DNA of 31,528 nucleotides from a virus. Location of the stretch: positions 1 through 31,528 of IMG/VR virus record IMGVR_UViG_3300028194_000272. One strand, written 5' to 3'. Position numbers and translations under genes: made by a program. The notes under the pieces were generated by a model. It worked only from the letters and a program-made list of their open reading frames with translations. It was not told the origin of the DNA and searched no databases. Shown here piece by piece: positions 14,701 through 22,027 of this stretch. The first letter of the stretch is position 1. Every line of letters starts with the position of its first letter.

Positions 14701-14988
14701 ATGGAATACGCAATTGCAATTGTAGTGTTATTTGTTATTGTTTACGCTTATCTCAATAGAGATGAAAGTGGTACTACAACTTCATCGGCTCCTGCTCCGG
14801 TTTCAAGACCAAGAGTAGTAAAGTCTAATGTTGCAGATAAAAACAATAATGGTGTTACATCTAAGGCTGAACTTAAGACATTAACTAAGGTTCAACTATT
14901 AGAACTTGCTGACAAACAATCACTGAAAGTTAAAAGAAGTGGTTCTAAAGCAGCTGTAATCAACGAGATACACTCGCAATTAAAGTAA
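14701..14988 (+). CDS. Membrane-anchored protein with SAP-like C-terminal domain
   Basis: A 95-residue protein. Residues 1-18 are a membrane anchor (YAIAIVVLFVIVYAYL), then a flexible Ser/Pro/Ala linker. The C-terminal ~40 residues (ELKTLTKVQLLELADKQSLK and onward) resemble a SAP or Rho-N-like helix-turn-helix fold, usually nucleic-acid binding. Just before it, DKNNNGVTSKAE fits the 12-residue EF-hand calcium loop positions (D1, N3, N5, G6, E12). Whether it binds calcium or DNA is open. It has its own promoter and terminator, so it forms a one-gene unit. Confidence 0.7.
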   Translation: MEYAIAIVVLFVIVYAYLNRDESGTTTSSAPAPVSRPRVVKSNVADKNNNGVTSKAELKTLTKVQLLELADKQSLKVKRSGSKAAVINEIHSQLK

Positions 14989-15035
14989 GTCCTCACAAGG
15001 ACACTTAAAGGGACTCATCTGAGTCCCTTTTTTTT
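14989..15035 (+). terminator. Strong intrinsic terminator with tandem hairpins
   Basis: A short hairpin GTCCT/AGGAC (14989-15002) is followed by a 10-bp stem, AAAGGGACTC (15007-15016) with GAGTCCCTTT (15021-15030), a four-base loop ATCT, and eight T's (15028-15035). It insulates the curli-like cassette from upstream transcription. Confidence 0.92.
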
Positions 15036-15057
15036 AGCCTACATGAAAGTCTATTTG

Positions 15058-15065
15058 TATAAATA
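15058..15065 (+). promoter_or_regulatory. T4-type late promoter of the curli-like cassette
   Basis: A perfect TATAAATA, the element read by gp55-containing RNA polymerase, lies between the terminator and the first cassette gene. It ends five bases before the ATG at 15071, which has no ribosome binding site, so the transcript would begin at or near the start codon. This predicts late expression of genes to about 22310. Confidence 0.75.
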
Positions 15066-15070
15066 ACAGT

Positions 15071-15367
15071 ATGGAAGAGATTTTTAATCTAATAGGTGAA
15101 GTGGGTGCCCCAATTGCAGGTAGTCTGTTAATGGGCTTTTTCATCTTTATAGTCATCAAACAGATACTAGAAGGTGTAGTAGATTCAATAGCAACTCTAA
15201 CAATATTTTGTGTTTCGCTAGAGAATCGTGCAAGAACCATGTCAAACGAAATGATTAAGATAGACCTGTTAGTTTCATCAGCGTTGGAATTAAGACCAGA
15301 CATAGAACGCATCGCTAGAGCAGAAAATTTCATAGAAGACGAAAAACTAGATGTAAGGAGAGATTGA
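15071..15367 (+). CDS. Small membrane protein, first gene of cassette (98 aa)
   Basis: Residues 8-37 hold a hydrophobic segment (GAPIAGSLLMGFFIFIVIKQ), followed by a helical cytoplasmic or periplasmic tail (ENRARTMSNEMIKIDLLVSS onward) and a charged C-terminus. The architecture, and the G-x-P-I start of the membrane helix, are shared with the next gene (YGFPIVMSVGLGYFIYYIWW), so the two look like paralogues. Similar short one-span proteins with long amphipathic tails are called YvrJ/BhlA-type and sometimes act as holins, but that role is only a possibility here. Its stop overlaps the next ATG. Confidence 0.7.
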   Translation: MEEIFNLIGEVGAPIAGSLLMGFFIFIVIKQILEGVVDSIATLTIFCVSLENRARTMSNEMIKIDLLVSSALELRPDIERIARAENFIEDEKLDVRRD

Positions 15368-15636
15368 TGGATATCGCTCAAATTATATCTGATTACGGAT
15401 TCCCAATAGTCATGTCAGTGGGACTTGGCTATTTCATATATTACATTTGGTGGTTTGTAGGCGAAAAACTAGAACCCGAAATTGAAAAGATGCATTTTCA
15501 ATTAATTAAAGTAATAGACCAAACAAGAATGTTAGACCAAGATTTGATAAGATTACAACAGAAAGTTGATGTAGTTTTAGAAATGAAGGAGAATATGAAA
15601 GTACAAAGGTTACAAGAAGAGGCGAAACGAAAATGA
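15367..15636 (+). CDS. Small membrane protein, second gene of cassette (89 aa)
   Basis: ATG 15367 overlaps the preceding TGA and follows AAGGAGAG. Residues 8-32 form one membrane span (IISDYGFPIVMSVGLGYFIY). The rest is a predicted coiled coil (EKMHFQLIKVIDQTRMLDQD and onward) ending in a basic tail. It is built like the gene before it. The start resembles YvrJ-like phage proteins. A role in anchoring or energising the cassette's export pore, or as a holin, is inferred from position only. Confidence 0.7.
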   Translation: MDIAQIISDYGFPIVMSVGLGYFIYYIWWFVGEKLEPEIEKMHFQLIKVIDQTRMLDQDLIRLQQKVDVVLEMKENMKVQRLQEEAKRK

Positions 15637-16124
15637 ACAAATATCTACTTACATTAATACTACTCGGTGGAATACTTTTTATGAGCGCTCTAAGTGCTGA
15701 TATAAAACACAAATTTAAGAACCCTAGTTTCAGTGGAATAGGTACAGCATCACATTACCTAACCGTTGAGAACCAAGAGTTCACAAGAAAAAAAGAAATA
15801 GAAGATGCACTTGAATCTGCTAGAAAGGCAGCTGAAAGGGCAGAAGATAATACAACCATGGCCAAATTTATTCGGAATCTAGAATCACGAATTTATGCAC
15901 AAATGGCTAAACAATTAGTTGAGTCTATGTTTTCGAATGACGGTTCAGTTAGATTTGGTTCATTCAGTTTAGAGGGTAATGTTGTCACATATGAAGTGAT
16001 AACTAACGAAGATGGTTCAGAATTTATACGAATGACAATTGTTGATTCCGATGGAACAGAAACAATTTTAGAAATACCAATCGGAACAGGAAACTTTGGA
16101 CAAGACTCAGATGGCACTGGTTAA
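15633..16124 (+). CDS. csgF: CsgF-like curli assembly protein
   Basis: A 163-residue secreted protein with a signal peptide (LLTLILLGGILFMSALSA, cut near residue 22). The mature N-terminus DIKHKFKNPSFSG matches the CsgF opening (FQFRNPNFGG in Escherichia coli), the part that plugs into the CsgG pore and sets a second constriction. A helical middle (QEFTRKKEIEDALESARKAA) and a beta-rich C-terminal domain follow. CsgF anchors the nucleator at the outer membrane. It directly precedes csgG and overlaps it by 14 bases. Start chosen at ATG 15633 with GAGG upstream. Confidence 0.82.
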   Translation: MNKYLLTLILLGGILFMSALSADIKHKFKNPSFSGIGTASHYLTVENQEFTRKKEIEDALESARKAAERAEDNTTMAKFIRNLESRIYAQMAKQLVESMFSNDGSVRFGSFSLEGNVVTYEVITNEDGSEFIRMTIVDSDGTETILEIPIGTGNFGQDSDGTG

Positions 16125-17079
16125 ATATTTACTTACCGGCGTAATTTTACTATCTGGATGTGCATCTGTTCCAAAGTGGTCAGACAACCCAGCAGATTGT
16201 GCCTATGAGACAGGAAGATTTGATGAGGGTTTCGGCAGAGATGTTGTCACAGGTGTCGCAAAGGCTTGGTCTAGAAATTACATATGTGTAGAAAATGCTA
16301 CTGTAGTTAATCTTCCTTCACATTTAGAACTACTTAATTTGCCTAAGGCAAAAGATAGACCTACTGTTGCAGTTTATAACTTTGTGGACAAAACAGGACA
16401 GAGAAAATCAGAAGATAATCTTGCATCATTCTCTACTGCTGTGACACAAGGTGCAACCGAAATGGTTATTGATGCACTTAAAACGGCAGGTAAAGGAACA
16501 TGGTTCAGAGTTGTTGAAAGGTCTGGCATAGACAACTTGGTAAGAGAGAGACAAATTATTCGTTCTGCTAGACAAGACTTTGCTAAACAACAAGGCGAAG
16601 AGAAGTTTCAAAATTTACAACCCTTACTATTCGCAGGTATGATAATAGAGGGTGGTATAATAGGTTATGATTCCAATTTATTAACTGGTGGTCGAGGCGC
16701 AAGGACACTAGGAATTGGAGTTAGTAGACAGTATCGTCAAGATGCTGTCACGGTTAGTATGAGAGCTGTTTCAGTTCTAACAGGTGAAGTATTATTGAAT
16801 GTCCAAACAAGAAAGACTATCCTTTCTTATGGTTCAGGCGGCGATGTATTCCGATTCATTGAAGAAGGAACACAATTGCTAGAGTTCGAGGACGGAGTGG
16901 GTAATAATGAGTCAGTGACATATGCAGTACGAACAGCTATCGAGGCTGCCGTACTGGAATTAATCTACCAAGGACATGATAGGGGTTTTTGGAAAATCGA
17001 GGAAAATCATAGACACCCACACAATAGTGATGGTGTAAATGATTTACACTCATTAAAAGGAGAAGAAGAAAATGAATAA
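16111..17079 (+). CDS. csgG: CsgG-like outer-membrane secretion lipoprotein
   Basis: From ATG 16111 (322 aa; an upstream in-frame TTG is less likely) there is a lipoprotein signal with lipobox LSGC (C17). The CsgG domain follows: VAVYNFVDKTGQRK, FSTAVTQGATEMVIDALK, FRVVERSGIDNLVRERQIIR, IEGGIIGYDSN, TILSYGSGGDVFRFI and DRGFW. These match E. coli CsgG throughout. Nine copies of CsgG form a 36-strand barrel that exports unfolded curlins. The pore-gate Phe (F in SFSTAV) is kept; the neighbouring Asn of E. coli is Ser. It carries about 80 residues between lipobox and core, longer than E. coli, and a longer acidic/His C-terminus. Confidence 0.93.
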   Translation: MALVKYLLTGVILLSGCASVPKWSDNPADCAYETGRFDEGFGRDVVTGVAKAWSRNYICVENATVVNLPSHLELLNLPKAKDRPTVAVYNFVDKTGQRKSEDNLASFSTAVTQGATEMVIDALKTAGKGTWFRVVERSGIDNLVRERQIIRSARQDFAKQQGEEKFQNLQPLLFAGMIIEGGIIGYDSNLLTGGRGARTLGIGVSRQYRQDAVTVSMRAVSVLTGEVLLNVQTRKTILSYGSGGDVFRFIEEGTQLLEFEDGVGNNESVTYAVRTAIEAAVLELIYQGHDRGFWKIEENHRHPHNSDGVNDLHSLKGEEENE

Positions 17080-17806
17080 AATTTTAAGTATTTTATTACT
17101 AATGTCGACACCATTCGTTTTCGCAGCTGCAACTGATGATAATGAGATTATGATAACACAAGTTGGTGATACTCTAAAATTATATGTTGACCAAGTTGGT
17201 TTTGGTAACAAAGTGGGATTGAACAACTTTTCAAGTGGTTCTGGTTCAAACATGACCATTACTGGTGTGACTTTGGATTTCAACATAGATATGATAGGTA
17301 ACAAGAACTTGTTATTCGGACCTCTCGTTGCCGATACATCTAACTATACTTTATTGATGACTGGTGACTCTAACTCTATTGACTGGAACATAGGTTCTAC
17401 AGGTAGTTCAGACGATTCAGATATCAATTTCAACATGACCGGCGATTCGAATACATTCGATTTAGACCAAGGTTCTGTTGCAAGTGCAGAGAGATTAAAT
17501 GCGGATTTAGTTATCATCGGAAGTAGTAATGTTTTTGATGTTGATTGGGAATCAGATGATATCACATGGAATTTCGATGTGACTGGTTCTAGTTCTAATA
17601 TCAACACATTGCAGAAAGATGGTTCACAAACACTTAATTTTGATTTTACAGGAGACAGCGCTGATGTTGATATCACTCAGATATCAGGCACATGTGCAGC
17701 TTCTGGCGGAGGGTGTGCAACACCTAATGCAAATGTCAATCTTAATGTAAATAGTGACAATGCGATTATTCAGATTACACAAAAAGATTCAAACAGCGAT
17801 AGTTAG
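17072..17806 (+). CDS. Secreted curlin-like repeat protein 1
   Basis: A 244-residue protein, ATG after AAGGAGAAG and overlapping csgG by eight bases. Signal peptide ILSILLLMSTPFVFA is cut near residue 19. The mature part begins with two curlin-like units (IMITQVGDTLKLYVDQVGFG), then about five beta-arc repeats of the form alternating hydrophobics, T-G-D/S-S-N, hydrophobic-D (MTGDSNSIDW, MTGDSNTFDL, IIGSSNVFDV, VTGSSSNINT, FTGDSADVDI). It ends with CAASGGGC and a last unit IIQITQKDS. This fits a stacked beta-solenoid amyloid-type subunit. It is likely CsgG's export substrate, major or minor unit unknown. Confidence 0.75.
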   Translation: MNKILSILLLMSTPFVFAAATDDNEIMITQVGDTLKLYVDQVGFGNKVGLNNFSSGSGSNMTITGVTLDFNIDMIGNKNLLFGPLVADTSNYTLLMTGDSNSIDWNIGSTGSSDDSDINFNMTGDSNTFDLDQGSVASAERLNADLVIIGSSNVFDVDWESDDITWNFDVTGSSSNINTLQKDGSQTLNFDFTGDSADVDITQISGTCAASGGGCATPNANVNLNVNSDNAIIQITQKDSNSDS

Positions 17807-18911
17807 TTTCTTTTTACTATTCGCTGGTGGGTTCAGTTCTGCTGAACCCATTGGCGGTGTAATTGAATCTACAGGTGTTACATCTGTAAAAAGAGAGCAG
17901 GACAGAATTCTAACAGATGTCGGTACAGACATCAACATGTATGATGAAGCAGAGACTGCCAATGGTCGTATGCTCATACAATTCTTAGATAATGAAAAAT
18001 TGAGTTTAACAGAAAACTCACTCGTTTACATAGACGAGGCATATTACGACCCCGACCCAAGTTTATCCAAAATGTCAATACGAATGGCACGAGGCACAGC
18101 ACGATTCGCCTCGGGTGGTGGTTCAAGAATTAAAAAACAAAATGTAGATGTATCTACTCCTACAGCCAATATCACAATGAGAGGGACAGATTTTACAACC
18201 ACCATTGATGAGTTGGGAAGGACTATGGTAATCTTACTTCCGGATGAAGAGACAGGTGAATCATCTGGAGAAATACTAGTTTATAATGACGGTGGTGAAA
18301 CCGTTTTAAATCAACCATATCAGGCAACTACTGTTGCATCGTATGATTCACCACCAACTACAGCAGTCACGGTTCAAGGTATTACGCCGAATCTGATTGA
18401 CAATATGTTTATCGTAAATCCACCTTCGGAAATACGACAGGCGATGGAAGAATCCTATCAAGATGAAAATTATGATGACCAGGGTTTATTAGATGTAGAC
18501 TTCTTAGAGTTCAATGAACTTGAGGGAGATGCTTTGGCCGATACGACTGAAGATTTATCATTTTCAGAGTTGGACATAGATTATTTGGATGTGGATTTTT
18601 TACAAGACTTATTAGATGTTATAGAAGAATTAGAGAGAACCACGGTATCGTTAGGTTCCAGAAGTGGTTCAAGTACTGAATTAGCTGGGTTTGCACTTAA
18701 AGGTGCATCACCAGGTTTCAACAAAGATTCTCAGTTTAATGTTTTCGAACAAGACGGAGACCTAGTTTTCTTTCGTGATGTCCAAGGAGTCATAAATATA
18801 ATTATAACAAGTGGTGGTTCGGGCATTGTAGATGCCGAAGTTCCAGGATATTCAGGTGTCATGACATTTGGAGATGGAGATGGAATTACAATTGTTATAC
18901 GACAAGACTAA
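17760..18911 (+). CDS. Secreted FecR-domain protein
   Basis: From ATG 17760 (383 aa) there is a signal peptide: basic MRLFRLHKK, hydrophobic IVSFFLLFAGGF, cut after SSA. Residues about 30-155 are a FecR domain: GVIESTGVTSVKREQ, then VGTDINMYDEAETANGR, LSLTENSLV and VDVSTPTANITMRGTDF. FecR domains in periplasmic proteins commonly act as sensors or matrix-linked scaffolds. The C-terminal half is acidic (LDVDFLEFNELEGDALADTT) and ends in beta-rich segments. It overlaps the curlin-like gene by 47 bases. Its partner is likely the curlin-like subunits or the CHASE2 cyclase, by position. Confidence 0.82.
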   Translation: MRLFRLHKKIQTAIVSFFLLFAGGFSSAEPIGGVIESTGVTSVKREQDRILTDVGTDINMYDEAETANGRMLIQFLDNEKLSLTENSLVYIDEAYYDPDPSLSKMSIRMARGTARFASGGGSRIKKQNVDVSTPTANITMRGTDFTTTIDELGRTMVILLPDEETGESSGEILVYNDGGETVLNQPYQATTVASYDSPPTTAVTVQGITPNLIDNMFIVNPPSEIRQAMEESYQDENYDDQGLLDVDFLEFNELEGDALADTTEDLSFSELDIDYLDVDFLQDLLDVIEELERTTVSLGSRSGSSTELAGFALKGASPGFNKDSQFNVFEQDGDLVFFRDVQGVINIIITSGGSGIVDAEVPGYSGVMTFGDGDGITIVIRQD

Positions 18912-18921
18912 GGAGAGATTT

Positions 18922-19077
18922 ATGAACATAAATATTGACTTTACTAAACTAAGACAATGGCATGAAAACATTACATGGGAAGTTGCCGATTTTTTTGGTT
19001 TAGATGAATATGAAATGTTATGGGTGTCATACACCGAGGGATTAATTTTAGGATTATTATTATGGTGGATTTTTTAA
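18922..19077 (+). CDS. Small protein with C-terminal membrane helix (51 aa)
   Basis: ATG 18922 follows AAGGAGAGATTT. The first 35 residues are soluble and rich in tryptophan and acidic residues (LRQWHENITWEVADFFGLDE), and the last 16 are hydrophobic (GLILGLLLWWIF). It resembles a tail-anchored membrane protein. An upstream in-frame start inside the FecR gene at 18868 is less convincing. It overlaps the next curlin-like gene by 16 bases. No family recognised. Confidence 0.6.
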   Translation: MNINIDFTKLRQWHENITWEVADFFGLDEYEMLWVSYTEGLILGLLLWWIF

Positions 19078-19724
19078 AAAGAACATTTATTGTAGGGGCA
19101 TTTATTTTGATAAGTGGCCTTACTTTTGCTGACGACAATCATGTTCATGTCGAACAAGTAGCTAGTGGAGATAACTTAAATTTAAACATAACACAAATAG
19201 GTTATGATAACGAAATAAACTTCACTGTAGGACATTCTGGTAATGTATTCAACTTAATTCAAAACGGTAATGGAAATTACATTGGTTGGGTATCTTATTG
19301 GGGTTCAGGTAAAGCATGGGGTGGTGATATTGATGGAACAGATAATACTGAAAACATAGAACAATGGAATGGTGCAACATATGGCCGTCACATATTGGGA
19401 AATAATAATGAAGTAGATGTCTATCAGAATGGTTCACATACTCATTGGTTAGATATACATATAGATGATGCTGACCATGATGCACATCAATCTGGAACAG
19501 GAAGTCATTACGCACATACATATTACTATGGCACTCAAGACGGTTCTGTTGCTAGCATTATGCAGAAAGATACAGGAAGTCATAACGCACAAATAACACT
19601 TACAGGCAGTCAACCAACAACACTTAATTTATTACAACAAGGCGCAACCAATAAGTCTTACAATCTAACTCAAAATTGTATGACTGTTGGAGGGTGTACA
19701 GTATCGGTGACTCAAAGTGACTGA
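19062..19724 (+). CDS. Secreted curlin-like repeat protein 2 (CsgA/CsgB type)
   Basis: ATG 19062 gives 220 residues with a clean signal peptide (TFIVGAFILISGLTFA, cut before DDNHVH); the frame opens earlier at 19020 but lacks this start. The mature protein has curlin-type units with Q-x-G and N: NLNITQIGYDNEINF, VFNLIQNGNGNYIGW, EVDVYQNGSHTHWLD, ASIMQKDTGSHNAQI, LNLLQQGATNKSYNL. The middle is rich in His, Gly and Trp. Near the C-terminus is CMTVGGC, like the CAASGGGC of the first repeat protein. It is the better match to true curlin subunits. Confidence 0.8.
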   Translation: MVDFLKRTFIVGAFILISGLTFADDNHVHVEQVASGDNLNLNITQIGYDNEINFTVGHSGNVFNLIQNGNGNYIGWVSYWGSGKAWGGDIDGTDNTENIEQWNGATYGRHILGNNNEVDVYQNGSHTHWLDIHIDDADHDAHQSGTGSHYAHTYYYGTQDGSVASIMQKDTGSHNAQITLTGSQPTTLNLLQQGATNKSYNLTQNCMTVGGCTVSVTQSD

Positions 19725-19983
19725 ATGTCCAGAAGAGTATTATCATTGTCTCAGTGAAAACGAATATGAAGAGTGGATCACACTTCTAGAAGATAATGAA
19801 TTAGAAATGCCTGAATCACTTGCACCATTAGGTGACGGTGAAGCTGCAGCTAACTTTGTTTGGAATGTTCTTTTCTTGTCACCAGTAGAATTATTCTATA
19901 TCGGAATATCAATGTCCGTACTTGCATTCTATGGACTCTCTATATACTATATGTACAAAAAAATACAGAAGAAATTTTCATGA
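19717..19983 (+). CDS. Small membrane protein (88 aa)
   Basis: A GTG at 19717 overlaps the previous stop by eight bases. Residues 1-45 are acidic (CPEEYYHCLSENEYEEWITL) with two cysteines. Residues about 56-78 are a membrane span (LFYIGISMSVLAFYGLSIYY), followed by a short lysine-rich tail. The positive-inside rule puts the tail in the cytoplasm and the acidic part outside. Function unknown; it lies in the cassette between the second curlin-like gene and the cyclase. Confidence 0.65.
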   Translation: MTECPEEYYHCLSENEYEEWITLLEDNELEMPESLAPLGDGEAAANFVWNVLFLSPVELFYIGISMSVLAFYGLSIYYMYKKIQKKFS

Positions 19984-20138
19984 GTCAAGAACGAGTTATA
20001 AAAGAAGTCAACGAGTATCGTAAAAAGAAGAAACAACAACAATGGTCTCAAGCCTGGAATGTTATTCTTGCCACATCTTTGCTATTAGTATGTCTTTACA
20101 TATTTTTCTTTGCGTGGCCAACAGTTGAACAAGTTTAG
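19980..20138 (+). CDS. Small membrane protein (52 aa)
   Basis: ATG 19980 overlaps the previous TGA (ATGA). An in-frame start at 19860 would overlap too much. A lysine-rich N-terminus (VNEYRKKKKQQQWSQ) is followed by one hydrophobic helix (VILATSLLLVCLYIFFFAW). By charge, the N-terminus is cytoplasmic. It precedes the cyclase gene. No family recognised. Confidence 0.6.
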   Translation: MSQERVIKEVNEYRKKKKQQQWSQAWNVILATSLLLVCLYIFFFAWPTVEQV

Positions 20139-20185
20139 AAAATACAGATTAGTCGAGTGGAAAAAAGGTAATCTGATAGACATCT

Positions 20186-22027
20186 ATGTATAATTGGAAA
20201 ACAGTTTTAATAACCATAGTCGCCCTAGTGGGTATAAAGATATGGTCGCCCTATCTAATAGACAATGTTAGATGGTCTTACTTCGATGTTCTACATCAAC
20301 AAAAAGAAAAGGTGATAGTAGATAACATTCTACTAGTCAACATCGATGAGAAGGCAATAGAGAAGTATGGTCAGTATCCTTTCCCTAGAAATATATACGC
20401 AGACACATTATGGGAAACTCATTTCTCAAACACTCATGTATTCAACATACTCTTTGCAGAGAAAGATAGATTTGGTGGAGATGAACTCTTTGCAGAGGCA
20501 TTAGAAAACAGACTAACTATATTATCTTCATCGCCCACAATACAAAAAGAATCTGGTAATGCACCATTCGTAAACACCTCAGTATTTGGTGATGGTGATA
20601 TACAAGACCATGTGTGGAACTTTCCAGGTCTAGTATCGCCAATCCCGGAACTACAAAACAGTGCTTGGGGTATGGGCGTGACAGTTGCCACACCACCTGT
20701 GGCGAATACACCTAATTTTGACGGAACAAACAGAGCGGTTCCGCTAGTCATCCAGGCAAATGGTCAATTATATCCAAGTTTAGGATTCGAAGTTCTCAGA
20801 GCATACTATGACCAACCCAATTATCAAACTAGGGTAACTGCTGATGCCGGTATTGAGTGGGTTAAAATGGGCAGAGATAAACCAATAGAGACCACATCAA
20901 GCGCTGACTTGATGGTATCATATTGGAACGAATTCGAGTCTATCTCGTTCGCAGACTTAAGAGAATCTAATTTAGAGAATAAGATTCTAGTCTATGGATT
21001 AACCGCTGAGGGGTTATCTATTCCAGTTTCAACCCCAATGGGTGTAATGTATCCCCACGAAGTTCAAGCACACCTAATCCAAACCGTTTCGTCAGGAGTT
21101 CAAATACATGTATCCGACTATCTTGAATTCGTAGAAACCGTTCTTCTTCTGATAGTCCTTCTAGGAATACTGGTATCGGTCTACAGACTTCCCACAGCCT
21201 ACTCGGCGATAGTTTCAGTAGGTTTCGTAGTACTTCAGGTGGGAGGGAGTTATTATATGTGGTCTTACAATCTCGTTCTTTTCGATATTTTCTGGTCATC
21301 GTTAAGCTCCGTTGTGGTTTTTGGTCATGCGTCCTTCAACAAATACTATGTAACTTTCCAAGAAAAGCAACAAATAAAGAAGCAGTTCCAAAAGTATTTA
21401 TCTCCTGACATGATTGAGGAACTACAAAAAGACCCTTCTAAATTAAGATTAGGGGGAGATAGAAAAGAAATGACCTTCATGTTTATGGACATAATCGGAT
21501 TCACTCCCATAAGCGAACACTACATGCAACAAGACAATCCGGAAGGTCTAGTAGAACTCATCAACAAGTTTTTAGACATGCAGACTAAGATAATTCTAAA
21601 TAATAGTGGTACCATAGATAAGTATATGGGGGACTGCATAATGAGTTTTTGGAATGCACCACTTGATTGTGAAAACCACGCAGACCTTGCCGTAAAATCA
21701 GCACTAGAAGTTCTAGATGCAACAAAGGAATTAAATGAAGAACTTAAACCTCTTAACCTGCCTCCTATTAATGTGGGCATCGGTATCAGTTCAGGCGAAT
21801 GCATCGTTGGAAACATGGGGTCAGAACTTAGATTTGACTATTCCGTCATTGGAGATGCCGTCAACCTTGGTGCTAGACTCGAAGGCCAAACAAGAAATTA
21901 CGATGGGGTGGACTTGTTGTTATCGGAAAGAACTTATCAACTATGTCCAGACAGAGCATTCACTAAAGTTGATAGGATTACAGTTAAAGGAAAATCAGAA
22001 CAAGTCACAATATACACTCCAGTCTGA
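20186..22027 (+). CDS. CHASE2-domain class III adenylate cyclase
   Basis: A 613-residue membrane enzyme. An N-terminal helix (residues 5-24) is followed by a periplasmic CHASE2 sensor domain (about 28-310), three membrane helices (about 312-385) and a class III cyclase domain (about 425-613). Catalytic residues are present: metal-binding D435 (FMDIIGF) and D483 (YMGD), base-selecting K479, and N/R of VNLGAR. The second base-selecting position is Ser (DYSVIGD), as in class IIIb enzymes that use Thr. It should make cAMP in response to a periplasmic signal. CHASE2 cyclases often sit beside FecR-domain genes, as here. Confidence 0.93.
   Translation: MYNWKTVLITIVALVGIKIWSPYLIDNVRWSYFDVLHQQKEKVIVDNILLVNIDEKAIEKYGQYPFPRNIYADTLWETHFSNTHVFNILFAEKDRFGGDELFAEALENRLTILSSSPTIQKESGNAPFVNTSVFGDGDIQDHVWNFPGLVSPIPELQNSAWGMGVTVATPPVANTPNFDGTNRAVPLVIQANGQLYPSLGFEVLRAYYDQPNYQTRVTADAGIEWVKMGRDKPIETTSSADLMVSYWNEFESISFADLRESNLENKILVYGLTAEGLSIPVSTPMGVMYPHEVQAHLIQTVSSGVQIHVSDYLEFVETVLLLIVLLGILVSVYRLPTAYSAIVSVGFVVLQVGGSYYMWSYNLVLFDIFWSSLSSVVVFGHASFNKYYVTFQEKQQIKKQFQKYLSPDMIEELQKDPSKLRLGGDRKEMTFMFMDIIGFTPISEHYMQQDNPEGLVELINKFLDMQTKIILNNSGTIDKYMGDCIMSFWNAPLDCENHADLAVKSALEVLDATKELNEELKPLNLPPINVGIGISSGECIVGNMGSELRFDYSVIGDAVNLGARLEGQTRNYDGVDLLLSERTYQLCPDRAFTKVDRITVKGKSEQVTIYTPV

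Noticed and set aside
20125-20193. A 22-codon TTG-start frame before the cyclase
   Set aside because: No ribosome binding site and overlaps both neighbours; too short to support.
20434-20751. Minus-strand open frame opposite the CHASE2 domain
   Set aside because: It mirrors a conserved coding region, and no minus-strand frame in the window has recognisable domains or start signals.
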